A DNA stretch of 64,000 nucleotides, taken from contig NZ_JAJFAW010000028.1 in assembly GCF_020711255.1 (NCBI RefSeq), forward strand, positions 1-64,000, given 5' to 3'. The notes below the pieces were generated by a model, which worked only from the letters and a program-made list of their open reading frames with translations, was not told the origin of the DNA and searched no databases. Made by a program: the position numbers and the translations under genes. The DNA is from Hymenobacter plasmatis. GTDB lineage: Bacteria > Bacteroidota > Bacteroidia > Cytophagales > Hymenobacteraceae. This document shows, one piece after another, positions 26,901 through 35,021 of the stretch. Each line of letters begins with the position of its first letter. The stretch's first letter is position 1.

Positions 26901-27469
26901 TTGGCCGACACATTTTCGAACTGCGCTTTCACCACCACGCCTTCGGCATCGGCCAGGGCCAGCACCTCCAGGTGTAGTTTGCCGGCTCCCAGCAGCGGGT
27001 CGGTGATGTCGTAGAGCAGGGCGCCGGGCCGGTAGCGAGCGGTTATGCTTTCAGCCTTAATCAGCCACTTACTCTGGCCATTGGCCAGCAGGCCAAACTT
27101 CAGGTTGCCGCCCATGCCGGGCAGGTACAGGGCCACTTCCGGCAGGTCGCCAGCCTCGACGCGGAAGGCGGTATTGGTGCCGTAAAGGGCGCGGTTGAAG
27201 CGCCGGGTACCGTTCGTGATGACGAAATCGGTGCCTTCGGGGTGGTAGCGCAGGGTGCGCGGCTGGTTGTGCCAGAGAGGCGGCGCTACTTGGGCTTGAG
27301 CTTGGCTGATTAGGAGCAGGAGTGTGCTGACCAGCCAGAGGAACCTCACCCCCCGGCCTCCTCTCCAAAAAAGAGGGGGAGTCAGACGATGCAAGCCCGC
27401 GCGGAATAGGCACCCCCTCGTTGTTGGAGAGGGGGTCGGGAGGTGAGGTTCAACAATCCGTCTTTTCAT
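23912..27469 (-). CDS. DUF4450-like (alpha/alpha)6 polysaccharide-active protein
   Basis: This 1185-residue secreted protein has an N-terminal block (RTLRYHPEGTDFVITNGTRR, YGTNTAFRVEAGDLPEVALY) that I recognise as DUF4450. A large helical toroid follows (AIWEAPSYMHGAVAWRMRLNG, about residues 370-390, through PHYDMNLVYIDALLRHLHW and LYDAYAAIWASDALQYSGG). The barrel type resembles glycosidases and lyases of pectin and arabinogalactan breakdown. A relation to PL27 rhamnose-glucuronate lyases is a guess from memory. The ATG at 27469 overlaps the GH115 stop (ATGA), supporting that start. Residues 7-43 are encoded by an inserted palindromic repeat; without them the leader would be MKRRIV joined to LWLVSTLLLLISQAQA. 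GTG at 27349 is an alternative start. Confidence 0.75.
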   Translation of the reverse strand: MKRRIVEPHLPTPSPTTRGCLFRAGLHRLTPPLFWRGGRGVRFLWLVSTLLLLISQAQAQVAPPLWHNQPRTLRYHPEGTDFVITNGTRRFNRALYGTNTAFRVEAGDLPEVALYLPGMGGNLKFGLLANGQSKWLIKAESITARYRPGALLYDITDPLLGAGKLHLEVLALADAEGVVVKAQFENVSAKKVQLLWAFGGVTGKKFSRDGDIGADPESSFYLKPDYCQGNAFALQGNTFTLTYGIGEKPTKAVAAAAGNGMPAPKTLTGTFPTKAKSHVADAVQQESPAQLWASGASAMPVVVGMVPVRAGEELYFSVQKPADAGAATVAYAALPAAFARAEAARQALAGRVRVVTPDPYINTLGGALAVAADAIWEAPSYMHGAVAWRMRLNGWRGPYAADPLGWHDRGQSHFRAYAKSQLTSPETGPVVMDTALHLARHLEKLGTAVFSSGYICRNPDGDFRPHHYDMNLVYIDALLRHLHWTGDLAFAREMWPVLQRHLAWEKRNFDPDNDGLYDAYAAIWASDALQYSGGAVTHTSAYNYFANQQAAALAQLLGEDPAPYRREAAHIHQSLNSRLWLVPQGWFAEYQDALGLQQRHPAAGLWTVYHALDSEVPDAFQAYQLLRYVDAEIPHIPVRAAGLPDAGYHLLSTTNWQPYDWSLNNVVMAEVLHTTLANWQSGRTEQAFLLWKSALLESMYLGASPGNFQQISFYDANRGELYRDFADPVGVAARTLVEGLFGIVPNALEGTLLIRPGLPQAWNAAALTVPDISFDFKREGSRDTYTIRSAFSKPLRLKLQVQARAAAVQSVTVNGQPVPWRNLDAAVDWPVIELNSAPAAKYVVEIRWQGDAPDAVPTQPNFQAGAPLDVRFAHAGIAQVFDPQHVFQQVKATGGELTAQVAGAAGSHTAFVQLRQGELKWWEPVGVTIARPLAAVPAATALARAKWAAVDLAAYFNDRVTRIFQNQYLAPRPAGPTLQLPTQGIGNWCYPLTEANIDDAGLRRLAGARNTIELPGGIPLRTPGAAGANNILFVSQWKNYPSQRTLPLTGQASHAYLLMAGSTNPMQSQFLNGEVRIAYTDGTTDTLPLRNPDNWWPIEQDYADDGFAFRTGPHPYRLHLKTGLLTREFTQYTAIKGFSTRAIDGGAATVLDMPLNPRKKLKSLTLQALANDVVIGLMSVTLQRN
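27341..27451. repeat. Palindromic repeat inserted in the signal-peptide coding region
   Basis: Imperfect 26-nt inverted arms (27341-27366 and 27426-27451, 23 of 26 positions complementary, GAACCTCACC...CTCTCC) enclose about 59 nt. The same C-rich motif occurs in the hairpin at 45913-45965, so this is a dispersed repeat. The 111-bp span is a multiple of three and is read through in the DUF4450-like frame without a stop. Confidence 0.78.
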
Positions 27470-29994
27470 TGAATCTGGAGCTGATTAACCACCACGCCCG
27501 GGTCGAGCAAATAAAGCCGGATGGTAGCCGGGCCACTGGCCGCCACCTCGTGCGGGGTTTGGCCCTGCGAGAAGCCGCGCAACACGTTTTCCTTCCACTG
27601 CTTTGAGTCGGCTGGCACGTTCACGTCCACAATCTGGGGCGGACTATTATTAACCGAAACGGCGTAGCGCAGGCCGCGCCCAGTGTATAGCCCAAAGGTG
27701 GGCAGGCACCGCACGGTCACCGTATGCGGGCCCGCGGTCAAGTCGGCCCGGTATTCCAGATAGGGCGCATTGGCCACGACAGTGGCGAAGGAGGGCACGT
27801 CGTAGGGCTGCCGGGTGAGGCCGTTGCCTTCCAGGCCGAGGCCTGGTAGTAGCGTGAGATGCTCGTTGTTAGCTTCTTTTTTGCCAGTGTAGGCGGCAGC
27901 AGCAATCAGCAGTGGCGCAGGTCCAGCGGCCACTTGAGTTACTGTAGTTTTCTGAGCTGCTTTTCCTTCTGCTACCAGAGCGGCTGTGGCTACGGGCGGC
28001 ATCTCAAATACCTTCTGGTCGCGCGGGTGCGAACTCATCATGCCGGCCCACTTGCCGCCCGCAATTTCGTTGTTGTAGCGGTGGGTCAGGGCTTGAATCT
28101 GGTCGTAGGCGGCCTGGGCTCGTTGGGCTAAAACCAGGGCCCGGTTATCGCCTTGTTTGGCCAGTTCCAAGCTGCGGGCGGCGTAAATCACTTTTTCATT
28201 CATCAGCCGCGCACCCTGCGTTGGGTACAGCACCAGTTCGAAGTAGGCGTCCTGCAGGGTGGCGGGCACCTGCTGCTGTAGCTTCTGAGCTTCAGTGGCA
28301 ATTTTCTGATAGTCGGCCAGCCGCTTGTCGGCTTCGACGGCCGTGAAGGTTACGCCGCTCAGGTGCTCGGGCTTGGCGGCCTGGGCCAGGCGGTAATACT
28401 CCTGCTTGATGTGGGCAATGGCGGGCGCCAGCTTGGTCCCGAAGGTTTCGGTGGCCCAATGCAGGGGGTACTGCGCAGCGGTGGCGGGCGTCCAGCGGCC
28501 CACGTTCCAGGCCAAATCCAGGGCAAACTCGGTTTCCAGCTCGGCGGGCTTGATATCGCCCACGTTCACCACCCACAGCCGCCGGGCGCCCAGCGCGTAG
28601 GCCTTGCTGAGCTCATAGCTCACCAGCGGCGGCGAAATGCTCGACAGCCACAGATAGTCCTGCGGCGCGCCCCAGTACGAGAGGTGGTAGTACACACCGC
28701 TGCCACCGCTGCGCTTTTGCTCTTCCTGGTTCGACAGCTGCCGGATATAGCCGTGGTTGTCGTCGGCCCACACAATGGTAACATCGTCGGGCAGCTTCAG
28801 GCCGGACTGATACAGGGTCAGCACCTCTTTGTAGGGGCAAAAAATCTGGGGCACCGGGCGGCCATTTATCGGCTTCACATAGGCCCTGAGCAAACTGCGC
28901 TGGTCGGTGATGATGGAGTCGAGCAAACGCACTTTGGCGGCGCGGTCGGGCGGGCCGGGCATGCTGCCGTCGTGAATGCCGCGCATGCCCACCGTGTACA
29001 CCGACTCGTACCGGGCCGACTGCTTCAGCCGGTCTTCCCAGTAGCGGTGCATCTGCGGGCCGTTGAGGTCGTAGCGCCACTCGCCGGGCTTCTGGCCGTA
29101 CTCGTACTCATAGTTTTCGGCCCACTCAAACACGTTGTTGCGGAGCATGGGCTCGCAGTGGCTCGAGCCCACCACAATGGCGTAGCGGTTAGCTAGCACC
29201 GGGTCGGCCGGGTAGTGGTAGAAGGCCTTGGTGCCGGGGTGCATGGCCGGCCAGATGTAGTTGGCTTTCAGGCGCAGTAGCAGCTCGAATATGTGGGCAT
29301 AGGTATTGGGGCCAATGTCGTGCACGTCTTTGTCGAGGTGGCGGGCGGCCCAGGGGCGCAGGCCCCAGTCCTCGTCGTTCAGGAAAATACCCCGGTACTG
29401 CACCGAGGGCGGGCCCTGGACGAGCCGGCCGGGTTGCACATACAGGGCGGCGTGGTGCGCGGGCACCACATCGGCCCACCACACCCACGGCGACACGCCC
29501 ATGCGCCGCGCCACCTCAAACACGCCAAACGCCGTGCCCCGCCGGTCACTGCCGGTAATGACCAGCGCCCGCGGCACGCCCGGAAACGGCTTTTCAATTA
29601 CACTAATGGCATAGCTTTCCCACTGGCCCCGCAGCGGGCCGGGCTTGAGCTTACCGCTGGCCACGAGCTGGTCTATCAAGCGGGATTTGCCCAGTGTGCC
29701 GATGATTACTGCTGGCCCGTTGGGCAGTTTTGCCGAGATTCGCAAGGACGGCCGCACGCCCGTCACCCGCGCCACGTCGCCAGCAAAAGCTTCGGCCGCT
29801 ACGCGCACTACTTCAGCATCTTTGGCATCGTAGTACAGCGGCGCGGCTTGGTGCGCGTGCACCAGCGGGAAAGCCTGCGCCGCATAGGCTGACGTGAGCG
29901 GAGCCGTGAGCGGGCCTTGGGCGTGGCATGGACAGGCGGCCAGCGCCAATAGCACAAGGGCGAGGAAATTAAAGATGGTGCTTCGTTGAAACAT
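27466..29994 (-). CDS. GH115 alpha-glucuronidase
   Basis: This 842-residue protein is a GH115 enzyme, a family that removes (4-O-methyl-)glucuronic acid from xylan and arabinogalactan side chains. I choose the ATG at 29994 (MFQRSTIFNFLALVLLALA), the start of the signal peptide, over one 45 nt upstream. Family blocks are VIIGTLGKS, RRGTAFGVFEVARRMGVSPWVWWADVVP (read in two parts), YRGIFLNDEDWGL, LKANYIWPAMHP, SSHCEPMLRNN and the VWADDNHGYIRQL region with acidic residues. Its C-terminal domain is a beta-sandwich. The stop overlaps the DUF4450-like start by 4 nt, so the two are translationally coupled. Confidence 0.92.
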   Translation of the reverse strand: MFQRSTIFNFLALVLLALAACPCHAQGPLTAPLTSAYAAQAFPLVHAHQAAPLYYDAKDAEVVRVAAEAFAGDVARVTGVRPSLRISAKLPNGPAVIIGTLGKSRLIDQLVASGKLKPGPLRGQWESYAISVIEKPFPGVPRALVITGSDRRGTAFGVFEVARRMGVSPWVWWADVVPAHHAALYVQPGRLVQGPPSVQYRGIFLNDEDWGLRPWAARHLDKDVHDIGPNTYAHIFELLLRLKANYIWPAMHPGTKAFYHYPADPVLANRYAIVVGSSHCEPMLRNNVFEWAENYEYEYGQKPGEWRYDLNGPQMHRYWEDRLKQSARYESVYTVGMRGIHDGSMPGPPDRAAKVRLLDSIITDQRSLLRAYVKPINGRPVPQIFCPYKEVLTLYQSGLKLPDDVTIVWADDNHGYIRQLSNQEEQKRSGGSGVYYHLSYWGAPQDYLWLSSISPPLVSYELSKAYALGARRLWVVNVGDIKPAELETEFALDLAWNVGRWTPATAAQYPLHWATETFGTKLAPAIAHIKQEYYRLAQAAKPEHLSGVTFTAVEADKRLADYQKIATEAQKLQQQVPATLQDAYFELVLYPTQGARLMNEKVIYAARSLELAKQGDNRALVLAQRAQAAYDQIQALTHRYNNEIAGGKWAGMMSSHPRDQKVFEMPPVATAALVAEGKAAQKTTVTQVAAGPAPLLIAAAAYTGKKEANNEHLTLLPGLGLEGNGLTRQPYDVPSFATVVANAPYLEYRADLTAGPHTVTVRCLPTFGLYTGRGLRYAVSVNNSPPQIVDVNVPADSKQWKENVLRGFSQGQTPHEVAASGPATIRLYLLDPGVVVNQLQIQ

Positions 29995-30017
29995 AAGTGG
30001 GAAAGGCTGCCAAAAAC

Positions 30018-30226
30018 CTGTCATGCCGAGCGCAGCCAAGCGTCTCGCGTAGGGTAATCATTACAATCGTCTGTCATGCTGAGCTCGCGAAGCATCTTCT
30101 CACGCCTGTGTCGTTCAGCGCCGATAAGATGCTTCATTCGTCAGCATGACAAATGGCGGCGCAGTCGAGATGCTTGGCTACGCCGACCTTCGGTTCGCTG
30201 CGCTCTGCATGACGTTCTTTTTTTGC
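30018..30226. repeat. Intergenic repeat, GTCATGCTGAG/GAAGCATCTT family, copy 1
   Basis: A run of short related units (TCATGCTGAG..GCGAAGCATCTT and their inverse AAGATGCTTC..CAGCATGAC) forms a large imperfect palindrome in the gap between the GH2 and GH115 genes. The end block GAGATGCTTGGCTACG..CGACCTTCGGTTCG recurs almost identically at 43619-43811. It contains no gene and probably forms hairpins in the operon transcript. Confidence 0.8.
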
Positions 30227-30230
30227 TGGC

Positions 30231-33230
30231 TCATGGAGTTGGAGACCCGGCTGCGTTTTCATACACTTCCACCTCCACCAATCCCAGCGTACCGGGCGGG
30301 CCCGGCTGGTCAGTGGCCGCAGTGGCTACTTTGGTAGCTTCCAGTTCCGAGATGTTAAAGGCGTCTTTGGCTTGCGTGGTGCCAATCAGCTCAACTCGCA
30401 GTTTCTGGCCCGTGCGCGGCGGAAACACAGCCGTGAAGTAGCCCAGGCTGCGTTCCGTGGTGCCCCGGAAAACCTCCTGCCCATCTACCAGAATGCGCAG
30501 CGGATAAGTGCTGGTGCGCCAACCCGTGAGCTTCATCGCCACCTGGCTGATGGCGGCGGGCCGGGACAGCGCGAATTCAAACCAAGGTTGGGCATCCTTG
30601 CGGTCGCTGACCCACTCCGACAGCTCGTTGTCATCAATGCTGAACGCCGCGTTGGTAGCGTTGGAACTGGCCGCGACGCCCGCAACCAGCACGCTCACCC
30701 GCGACACCGTGAACGACGGCCCGGCCGGCGTGGGCCCGCGCTGCAAGCTTACCGGCAAGTCGGCGCCGGGCACCCGTGTGGCCAAGCCATTTTTCACGGC
30801 CACGGGCTGCGATTTCAGGCTGATGGTGGAGGGTTTCAATCCTTCAGAAGTAGCCGTGAGGGTGATTTTGCCGGCCTGGGTGGTAGTGCGAATAAGTACA
30901 CGGTTCACGCCGCCTTCTACCGGCAGGCTTTTGGCCAGAATGTAGTTGCCCGGGCCCTGAGCCAGGCCACCGCGCCACTCGGCGGGGCCGCTCAGGGCAA
31001 AGTTGACCAGGTTGAGCGCCGTGGGGCAGCGGCGGCCCTGGGCGTCCACTGCTTCTACTTGCACGAGGGCGAGGTCGGTGCCGTCGGCGTGCAGGCCGGT
31101 GGGGCTGGTGGTGGGCGTGAGGCGCAGGGCCACGGCGGGGCCGGCGGTCTGGTGTTCGGCTTCGCTTGTTTTGCGGCCGGCGGCATCGTAGCTCACCGCG
31201 CGCAGGGTGCCGGGCTGCCAGGCCACTTGCCGGAACGTGAACAGGAACCGGTGGCTCTGCTGCCCGTTGCCCAACGAATTGCCGTTGAGAAACAGCTCAA
31301 CCCGCTCGCCATTCGACACCACCGAAACGTCCTTCACCACGCCGGGTTTGTAGTTCCAGTGGCCGATGATGTGGGTGCGCGATTTCTCGGGCTCGACCCA
31401 GCCGTCCCACATTACCTGGTGGGCGAAGTAACCGTCTTTGGCAATGCGCAGGGCGTCGACCTCGCCGCTGCGGCGGTAGTTTTCTTCGCCGCGGTAGTGG
31501 GTATTGGTGTCGGAGAAAACGATGTTGACGCCGCCGGCGCTGCTGCGGGTGCCGGTGCCGGGCCGCTCGTGCCAATAGTCGTACCAGCGCATCACGTCCT
31601 CGCGGGCCTGCGAGTCCTGGTTGCGGTTGTACTCGGCCGCGCTGGCGCCTTTGTAGGGCGGGCCGGCGCCGTCTTTGTGGAAGGGCGGCGAGAATTCGTC
31701 CCAGTACTTGCGCAGGGCTTCGTCGCGTGAGTACTCCATGGCCCATAGGGGCTTGGTGGCGCTTTTGTTGATGTAGAGCATCTCCCCGCCGTACTCGGCC
31801 TCGGGAATATCCAGCATCTCGCGAGAGCCAATGGCCCGGCCGCCGTGCGGGTCGTACCGGTCCCGAATATCCTTTAGCTCCTTCATGTGCGCGGCGCTGA
31901 TGCTCTCGTTGCCGCCCTCGTAAAACACGATACTGGGGTTGTTGCGATTGTACACAATGGCGTCGCGCATTAGCTCCAGGCGCTGGCCCCAGCGGCGGTC
32001 GGTCACGTCTTTTTCGGCGTCGCCGGCGGGCATGGCTTGTAGCAGGCCCACCCGGTCGCAGCTTTCGATGTCCTGTTTCCAAGGGGTCACGTGCATCCAG
32101 CGCACCAGGTTGGCATTGCCGGCCACCATCAGGCCGTTGCTGTAGTCCGAGAGCCAGGCCGGCACACCCAGCCCCACGGCGGGCCACTCGTTGCTGGTGC
32201 GCTGGGCGTAGCCGTGCACCTGCAGCACCCGGTCGTTGAGCTGGATGAGGCCGTGGGCAAACTCGGTTTTGCGGAAGCCGGTGCGGGTTTTTACTTCGTC
32301 TACCACTTTGCGGTTGGCTACCAGTCGGGTGGTCACGGTGTACAGGTAGCCGTAGCCCCAGCTCCAGAAATGCAGGCCGGTGAGCTGGGCGCGGGCGGCC
32401 ACCGTTTTGGTTTCGCTGGGCTGCAGCGTGGTGGTGCCGCCGCTGAACGTGCCAACGACCTTACCGGAACCATCGGCCACGGTGGCCTCAAACGTGAACG
32501 TGCGCGGGGCGGCAAACTCGTTTCTCACCTGCGCCTCGGCTACCACCGTGGCCCGGCCGCCGGCCACGTCAAAGTCCTGGGCGTAGATGTAAACGCCCGT
32601 GGTGCCCAGCGTGGAAAACAGCGGCAACGTCTGGTGCAGCGGGCTCATCACGTGCAGGAACACGTTTTTGGGAATGCCGCCGTAGTTGGCGTTGAAGTTG
32701 CGGTTGCTCCACTGGTAAATCTGGCCCGAGGCTTTTTCCTTGTAGTCCCAGTCGTTGTTGATGCGCACGGCCAGCACGTTTTCCTGGGGCGCGGGGCGCA
32801 GCAGCGGAGTTATGTCGAAGCCAAAGGCCATCACCCCGTTTTCGTGCTGCCCGATGGGCTGGCCGTTCAAATAGAATTCGCCAGCCTGCCGGATGCCCTC
32901 AAACTCCAAAAACACCTTCTGGCCCGCGGCCCCGGCCGGCAGCCGGAAATGCTTGCGGTACCAGGCAATGCCCTTGCTCAGGTCCTTGATGTCTTTTTGG
33001 AAGGCTTCGCTTTCGTTCCAGGCGTAGGGCAGCGTCACGGCTTTCCACTGCGCATCGTCGTAGCTGGCGGCCTCAGCACCAGGCGCCTCTCCTACCCGCA
33101 CTTTCCAGCCGGGGTTGAAATTATACTTCTCTCTGCCCGCAATAGGCGCGGCGGCTAGCATCGCCGGCACCAGCCCCCACCACAACGCCACGCACAGCCA
33201 GCGCCGCAATGCCAGAGGCCGCGGTGCCAT
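30231..33230 (-). CDS. GH2 beta-galactosidase-type enzyme with C-terminal sugar-binding domain
   Basis: This secreted protein of about 999 residues has a GH2 organisation: jelly-roll domain (about residues 30-215, SKGIAWYRKHF and GIRQAGEFYLNGQPIGQHENG), an Ig-like domain, then a TIM barrel with acid/base in EGGNES and nucleophile in PLWAMEYS. Further Ig-like domains follow, and a C-terminal discoidin-like CBM (about residues 850-970, SIDDNELSEWVSDRKDAQPWFEFAL). I use the ATG at 33230 (signal peptide MAPRPLALRRWLCVALWWGL); ATG 33263 is also possible and both fit the promoter at 33290-33334. It is first in the operon with GH115, DUF4450-like and GH65-like. The exact bond is unknown; galactosidase or glucuronidase are both possible in GH2. 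Confidence 0.88.
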   Translation of the reverse strand: MAPRPLALRRWLCVALWWGLVPAMLAAAPIAGREKYNFNPGWKVRVGEAPGAEAASYDDAQWKAVTLPYAWNESEAFQKDIKDLSKGIAWYRKHFRLPAGAAGQKVFLEFEGIRQAGEFYLNGQPIGQHENGVMAFGFDITPLLRPAPQENVLAVRINNDWDYKEKASGQIYQWSNRNFNANYGGIPKNVFLHVMSPLHQTLPLFSTLGTTGVYIYAQDFDVAGGRATVVAEAQVRNEFAAPRTFTFEATVADGSGKVVGTFSGGTTTLQPSETKTVAARAQLTGLHFWSWGYGYLYTVTTRLVANRKVVDEVKTRTGFRKTEFAHGLIQLNDRVLQVHGYAQRTSNEWPAVGLGVPAWLSDYSNGLMVAGNANLVRWMHVTPWKQDIESCDRVGLLQAMPAGDAEKDVTDRRWGQRLELMRDAIVYNRNNPSIVFYEGGNESISAAHMKELKDIRDRYDPHGGRAIGSREMLDIPEAEYGGEMLYINKSATKPLWAMEYSRDEALRKYWDEFSPPFHKDGAGPPYKGASAAEYNRNQDSQAREDVMRWYDYWHERPGTGTRSSAGGVNIVFSDTNTHYRGEENYRRSGEVDALRIAKDGYFAHQVMWDGWVEPEKSRTHIIGHWNYKPGVVKDVSVVSNGERVELFLNGNSLGNGQQSHRFLFTFRQVAWQPGTLRAVSYDAAGRKTSEAEHQTAGPAVALRLTPTTSPTGLHADGTDLALVQVEAVDAQGRRCPTALNLVNFALSGPAEWRGGLAQGPGNYILAKSLPVEGGVNRVLIRTTTQAGKITLTATSEGLKPSTISLKSQPVAVKNGLATRVPGADLPVSLQRGPTPAGPSFTVSRVSVLVAGVAASSNATNAAFSIDDNELSEWVSDRKDAQPWFEFALSRPAAISQVAMKLTGWRTSTYPLRILVDGQEVFRGTTERSLGYFTAVFPPRTGQKLRVELIGTTQAKDAFNISELEATKVATAATDQPGPPGTLGLVEVEVYENAAGSPTP

Positions 33231-33289
33231 TGAGCCTGAGGAAACACGCGGGACTTGATACATGGCACAGGGAGAAAGGGGACTGCCCG

Positions 33290-33334
33290 CAAAAGAACTC
33301 GACCCATCTGCACTCACTGTCCTGTACTGTGCGG
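33290..33334 (-). promoter_or_regulatory. Direct-repeat operator and -7 box for the GH2-GH115 operon
   Basis: Read on the minus strand: CCGCAC (33329-33334), spacer AGTA, CAGGAC (33319-33324), exactly 21 nt, then TTCTTTTG (33290-33297) as the -7 box (7 of 8 against TAnnTTTG). The distal repeat is weak. The distance to ATG 33263 is 26 nt and to ATG 33230 is 59 nt. Confidence 0.72.
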
Positions 33335-33370
33335 TATAGGCGGGCCTAACGTGTCTGGGGGTGGCATCGT

Positions 33371-33415
33371 GGAAAAAAGAATATCCTGCTGCGCATAGCG
33401 CAGCAGGATATTCTT
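33371..33415 (-). terminator. Intrinsic terminator of the SusCD1 operon
   Basis: A perfect 18-bp stem (33377-33394 with 33398-33415, 3-nt loop) is followed on the minus strand by a run of six T. It lies about 68 nt beyond the SusD1 stop and just upstream of the GH2 promoter, so the GH2 operon has its own transcription start. Confidence 0.9.
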
Positions 33416-33482
33416 GTCGTTGGCCTATTGAAGTTGCTCAACTTGGGCTGTTTAGTTTCAGCTCAAGTGCAGTGGCGGCCGG

Positions 33483-34985
33483 TTAATATCCGGGGTTTTG
33501 CTCGTAGAGGCCGGGGGCCGAGCTCAGCTCCACTTGCGGCACGGGGTAGAGCAGCAGGTTGGCCGTAATGGGGCGCGTGATTTTGTTGCCCACGTCGTCC
33601 TTGGGCACCCAGGCGTTCATCACGGTCAGGGCCAGGCCGGAGCGCATCAGGTCGTTCCAGCGCAGGTTTTCGCCGGCAAACTCGCGGCGGCGCTCCTCCA
33701 TCAGGCTTTCCAGCGTGAGGGTGGTGAGCGCCGGCTGCGCGGCGCGCACCCGCAGGGGGTTGATGAGCGTCAGGGCATCGGCCGTGGAGCCGCCCACTCC
33801 CCGCACGAGGCATTCGGCTTTCATCATCAGAATGTCGGCGTAGCGCAGCACGATGTAGTTGATGGACCAGTCGGTGCGGCTGGCGCCCTTGGCGGCCACG
33901 TTCACGTATTTCTTGTAGAAGGGCCGGGTATCCGTCACGTTCTGGTAGGTGTAGCCCAACTGGATGTTGACGCCCTTGCGCACGTCGGTGGCGGCGTAGG
34001 AGGTATTCACCAGGTCGTTGGAGCAGGGCTTGATTTCGACCGAGCCGGCCGAGAACGTGAGGCCCAGCAGGCCGTAGTAGCCATCGGGCACCACCACGTT
34101 GCAGAACGACGAGCCCAGGCTGCCGTTGTTGATGTACTGGATGTCGAAAATCACCTCCGAGTTATTCTCGTTGGTGGGCGAGAAAATGGCGGCGTAGGTG
34201 GGCTGCAGGGCGTAGCGGGCCGTGCCGCGGGCAGCAATGAGGTCGTCGAGCAGCACGGTGGCTTTGTCGTACTCATTCAGGCCCAGGCCTGGGCCGTTGA
34301 TGCCGTAGTTGGGGCCCGAACGGGTGAGGTAGACCTGCGCCAGGATGCCTTTGGCAGCGCCCGCCGTGACGCGGCCAATGTTGTTGCCGGTGTAGGAAAC
34401 GGGCAGGTTGCTGATGGCAAACTGCAGGTCGGAGATAATCAGGGTGTACACCTGGGCCACGTCCTGGCGCGGAATCTTGGATACTTCCTGCGGCAGCAGG
34501 GCGTGCTCAATCACGGGCACCTTGCCAAACTTGCGCACCAAATCGAAGTACATGAAGGCCCGGATAAACTTCGCTTCGGCCTCGTAGCGGGTGCGCAGCG
34601 AGCCCGTTACGGCCCCGTTGGCGGCCAGCTGGTCGAGCATGGTATTGGCCCGGAAGATGGCCGAGTAGTCCGAGGCCCAGGCATCGGCCACGTAGGGGTT
34701 AATGGAGAGCGTGGGCGCGAAGTTGTTGATGGGGTCCCAGTCGCGCGAGCCAATGGCGCTCACGGCGTACATGTTGTCGGAACGCAGCTCGGAGAGAATG
34801 ACTTCGCGGTCGGGGAAGCCGCGCAGCTGGCTGTACACCGACGTCATGGCCTGGTCGAAATCGGCCGCCGTTTTGTAGAAGTCCGGCACCGAGCCATTCG
34901 AGATGGGCGTCTGGTCCAGGTCCTTTTCGCAGCCGCTCAGGGCCACGCCGCAGGCAATGGTTAAGAGAAGGAGGATACGTTTCAT
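33483..34985 (-). CDS. SusD/RagB-family outer-membrane glycan-binding lipoprotein (pair 1)
   Basis: This 500-residue lipoprotein (leader MKRILLLLTIACGVALSGC, Cys19) is a SusD homologue. It shows the family's N-terminal helical TPR-like region (FDQAMTSVYSQLRG, IFRANTMLDQL, EAKFIRAFMYFDLVRKFG) and the C-terminal end block (YADILMMKAECLV, ERRREFAGENLRWNDLMRSG, LYPVPQVEL). It caps the adjacent SusC1 transporter and holds oligosaccharide at the cell surface. The gene starts 37 nt after SusC1, so the two are one operon, ending in the hairpin at 33371-33415. The bound glycan is inferred from context as a pectic fragment. Confidence 0.93.
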   Translation of the reverse strand: MKRILLLLTIACGVALSGCEKDLDQTPISNGSVPDFYKTAADFDQAMTSVYSQLRGFPDREVILSELRSDNMYAVSAIGSRDWDPINNFAPTLSINPYVADAWASDYSAIFRANTMLDQLAANGAVTGSLRTRYEAEAKFIRAFMYFDLVRKFGKVPVIEHALLPQEVSKIPRQDVAQVYTLIISDLQFAISNLPVSYTGNNIGRVTAGAAKGILAQVYLTRSGPNYGINGPGLGLNEYDKATVLLDDLIAARGTARYALQPTYAAIFSPTNENNSEVIFDIQYINNGSLGSSFCNVVVPDGYYGLLGLTFSAGSVEIKPCSNDLVNTSYAATDVRKGVNIQLGYTYQNVTDTRPFYKKYVNVAAKGASRTDWSINYIVLRYADILMMKAECLVRGVGGSTADALTLINPLRVRAAQPALTTLTLESLMEERRREFAGENLRWNDLMRSGLALTVMNAWVPKDDVGNKITRPITANLLLYPVPQVELSSAPGLYEQNPGY

Positions 34986-35021
34986 GGGAATTCGGGAAGG
35001 GAGCGGGGCAAACCCAGCCGA

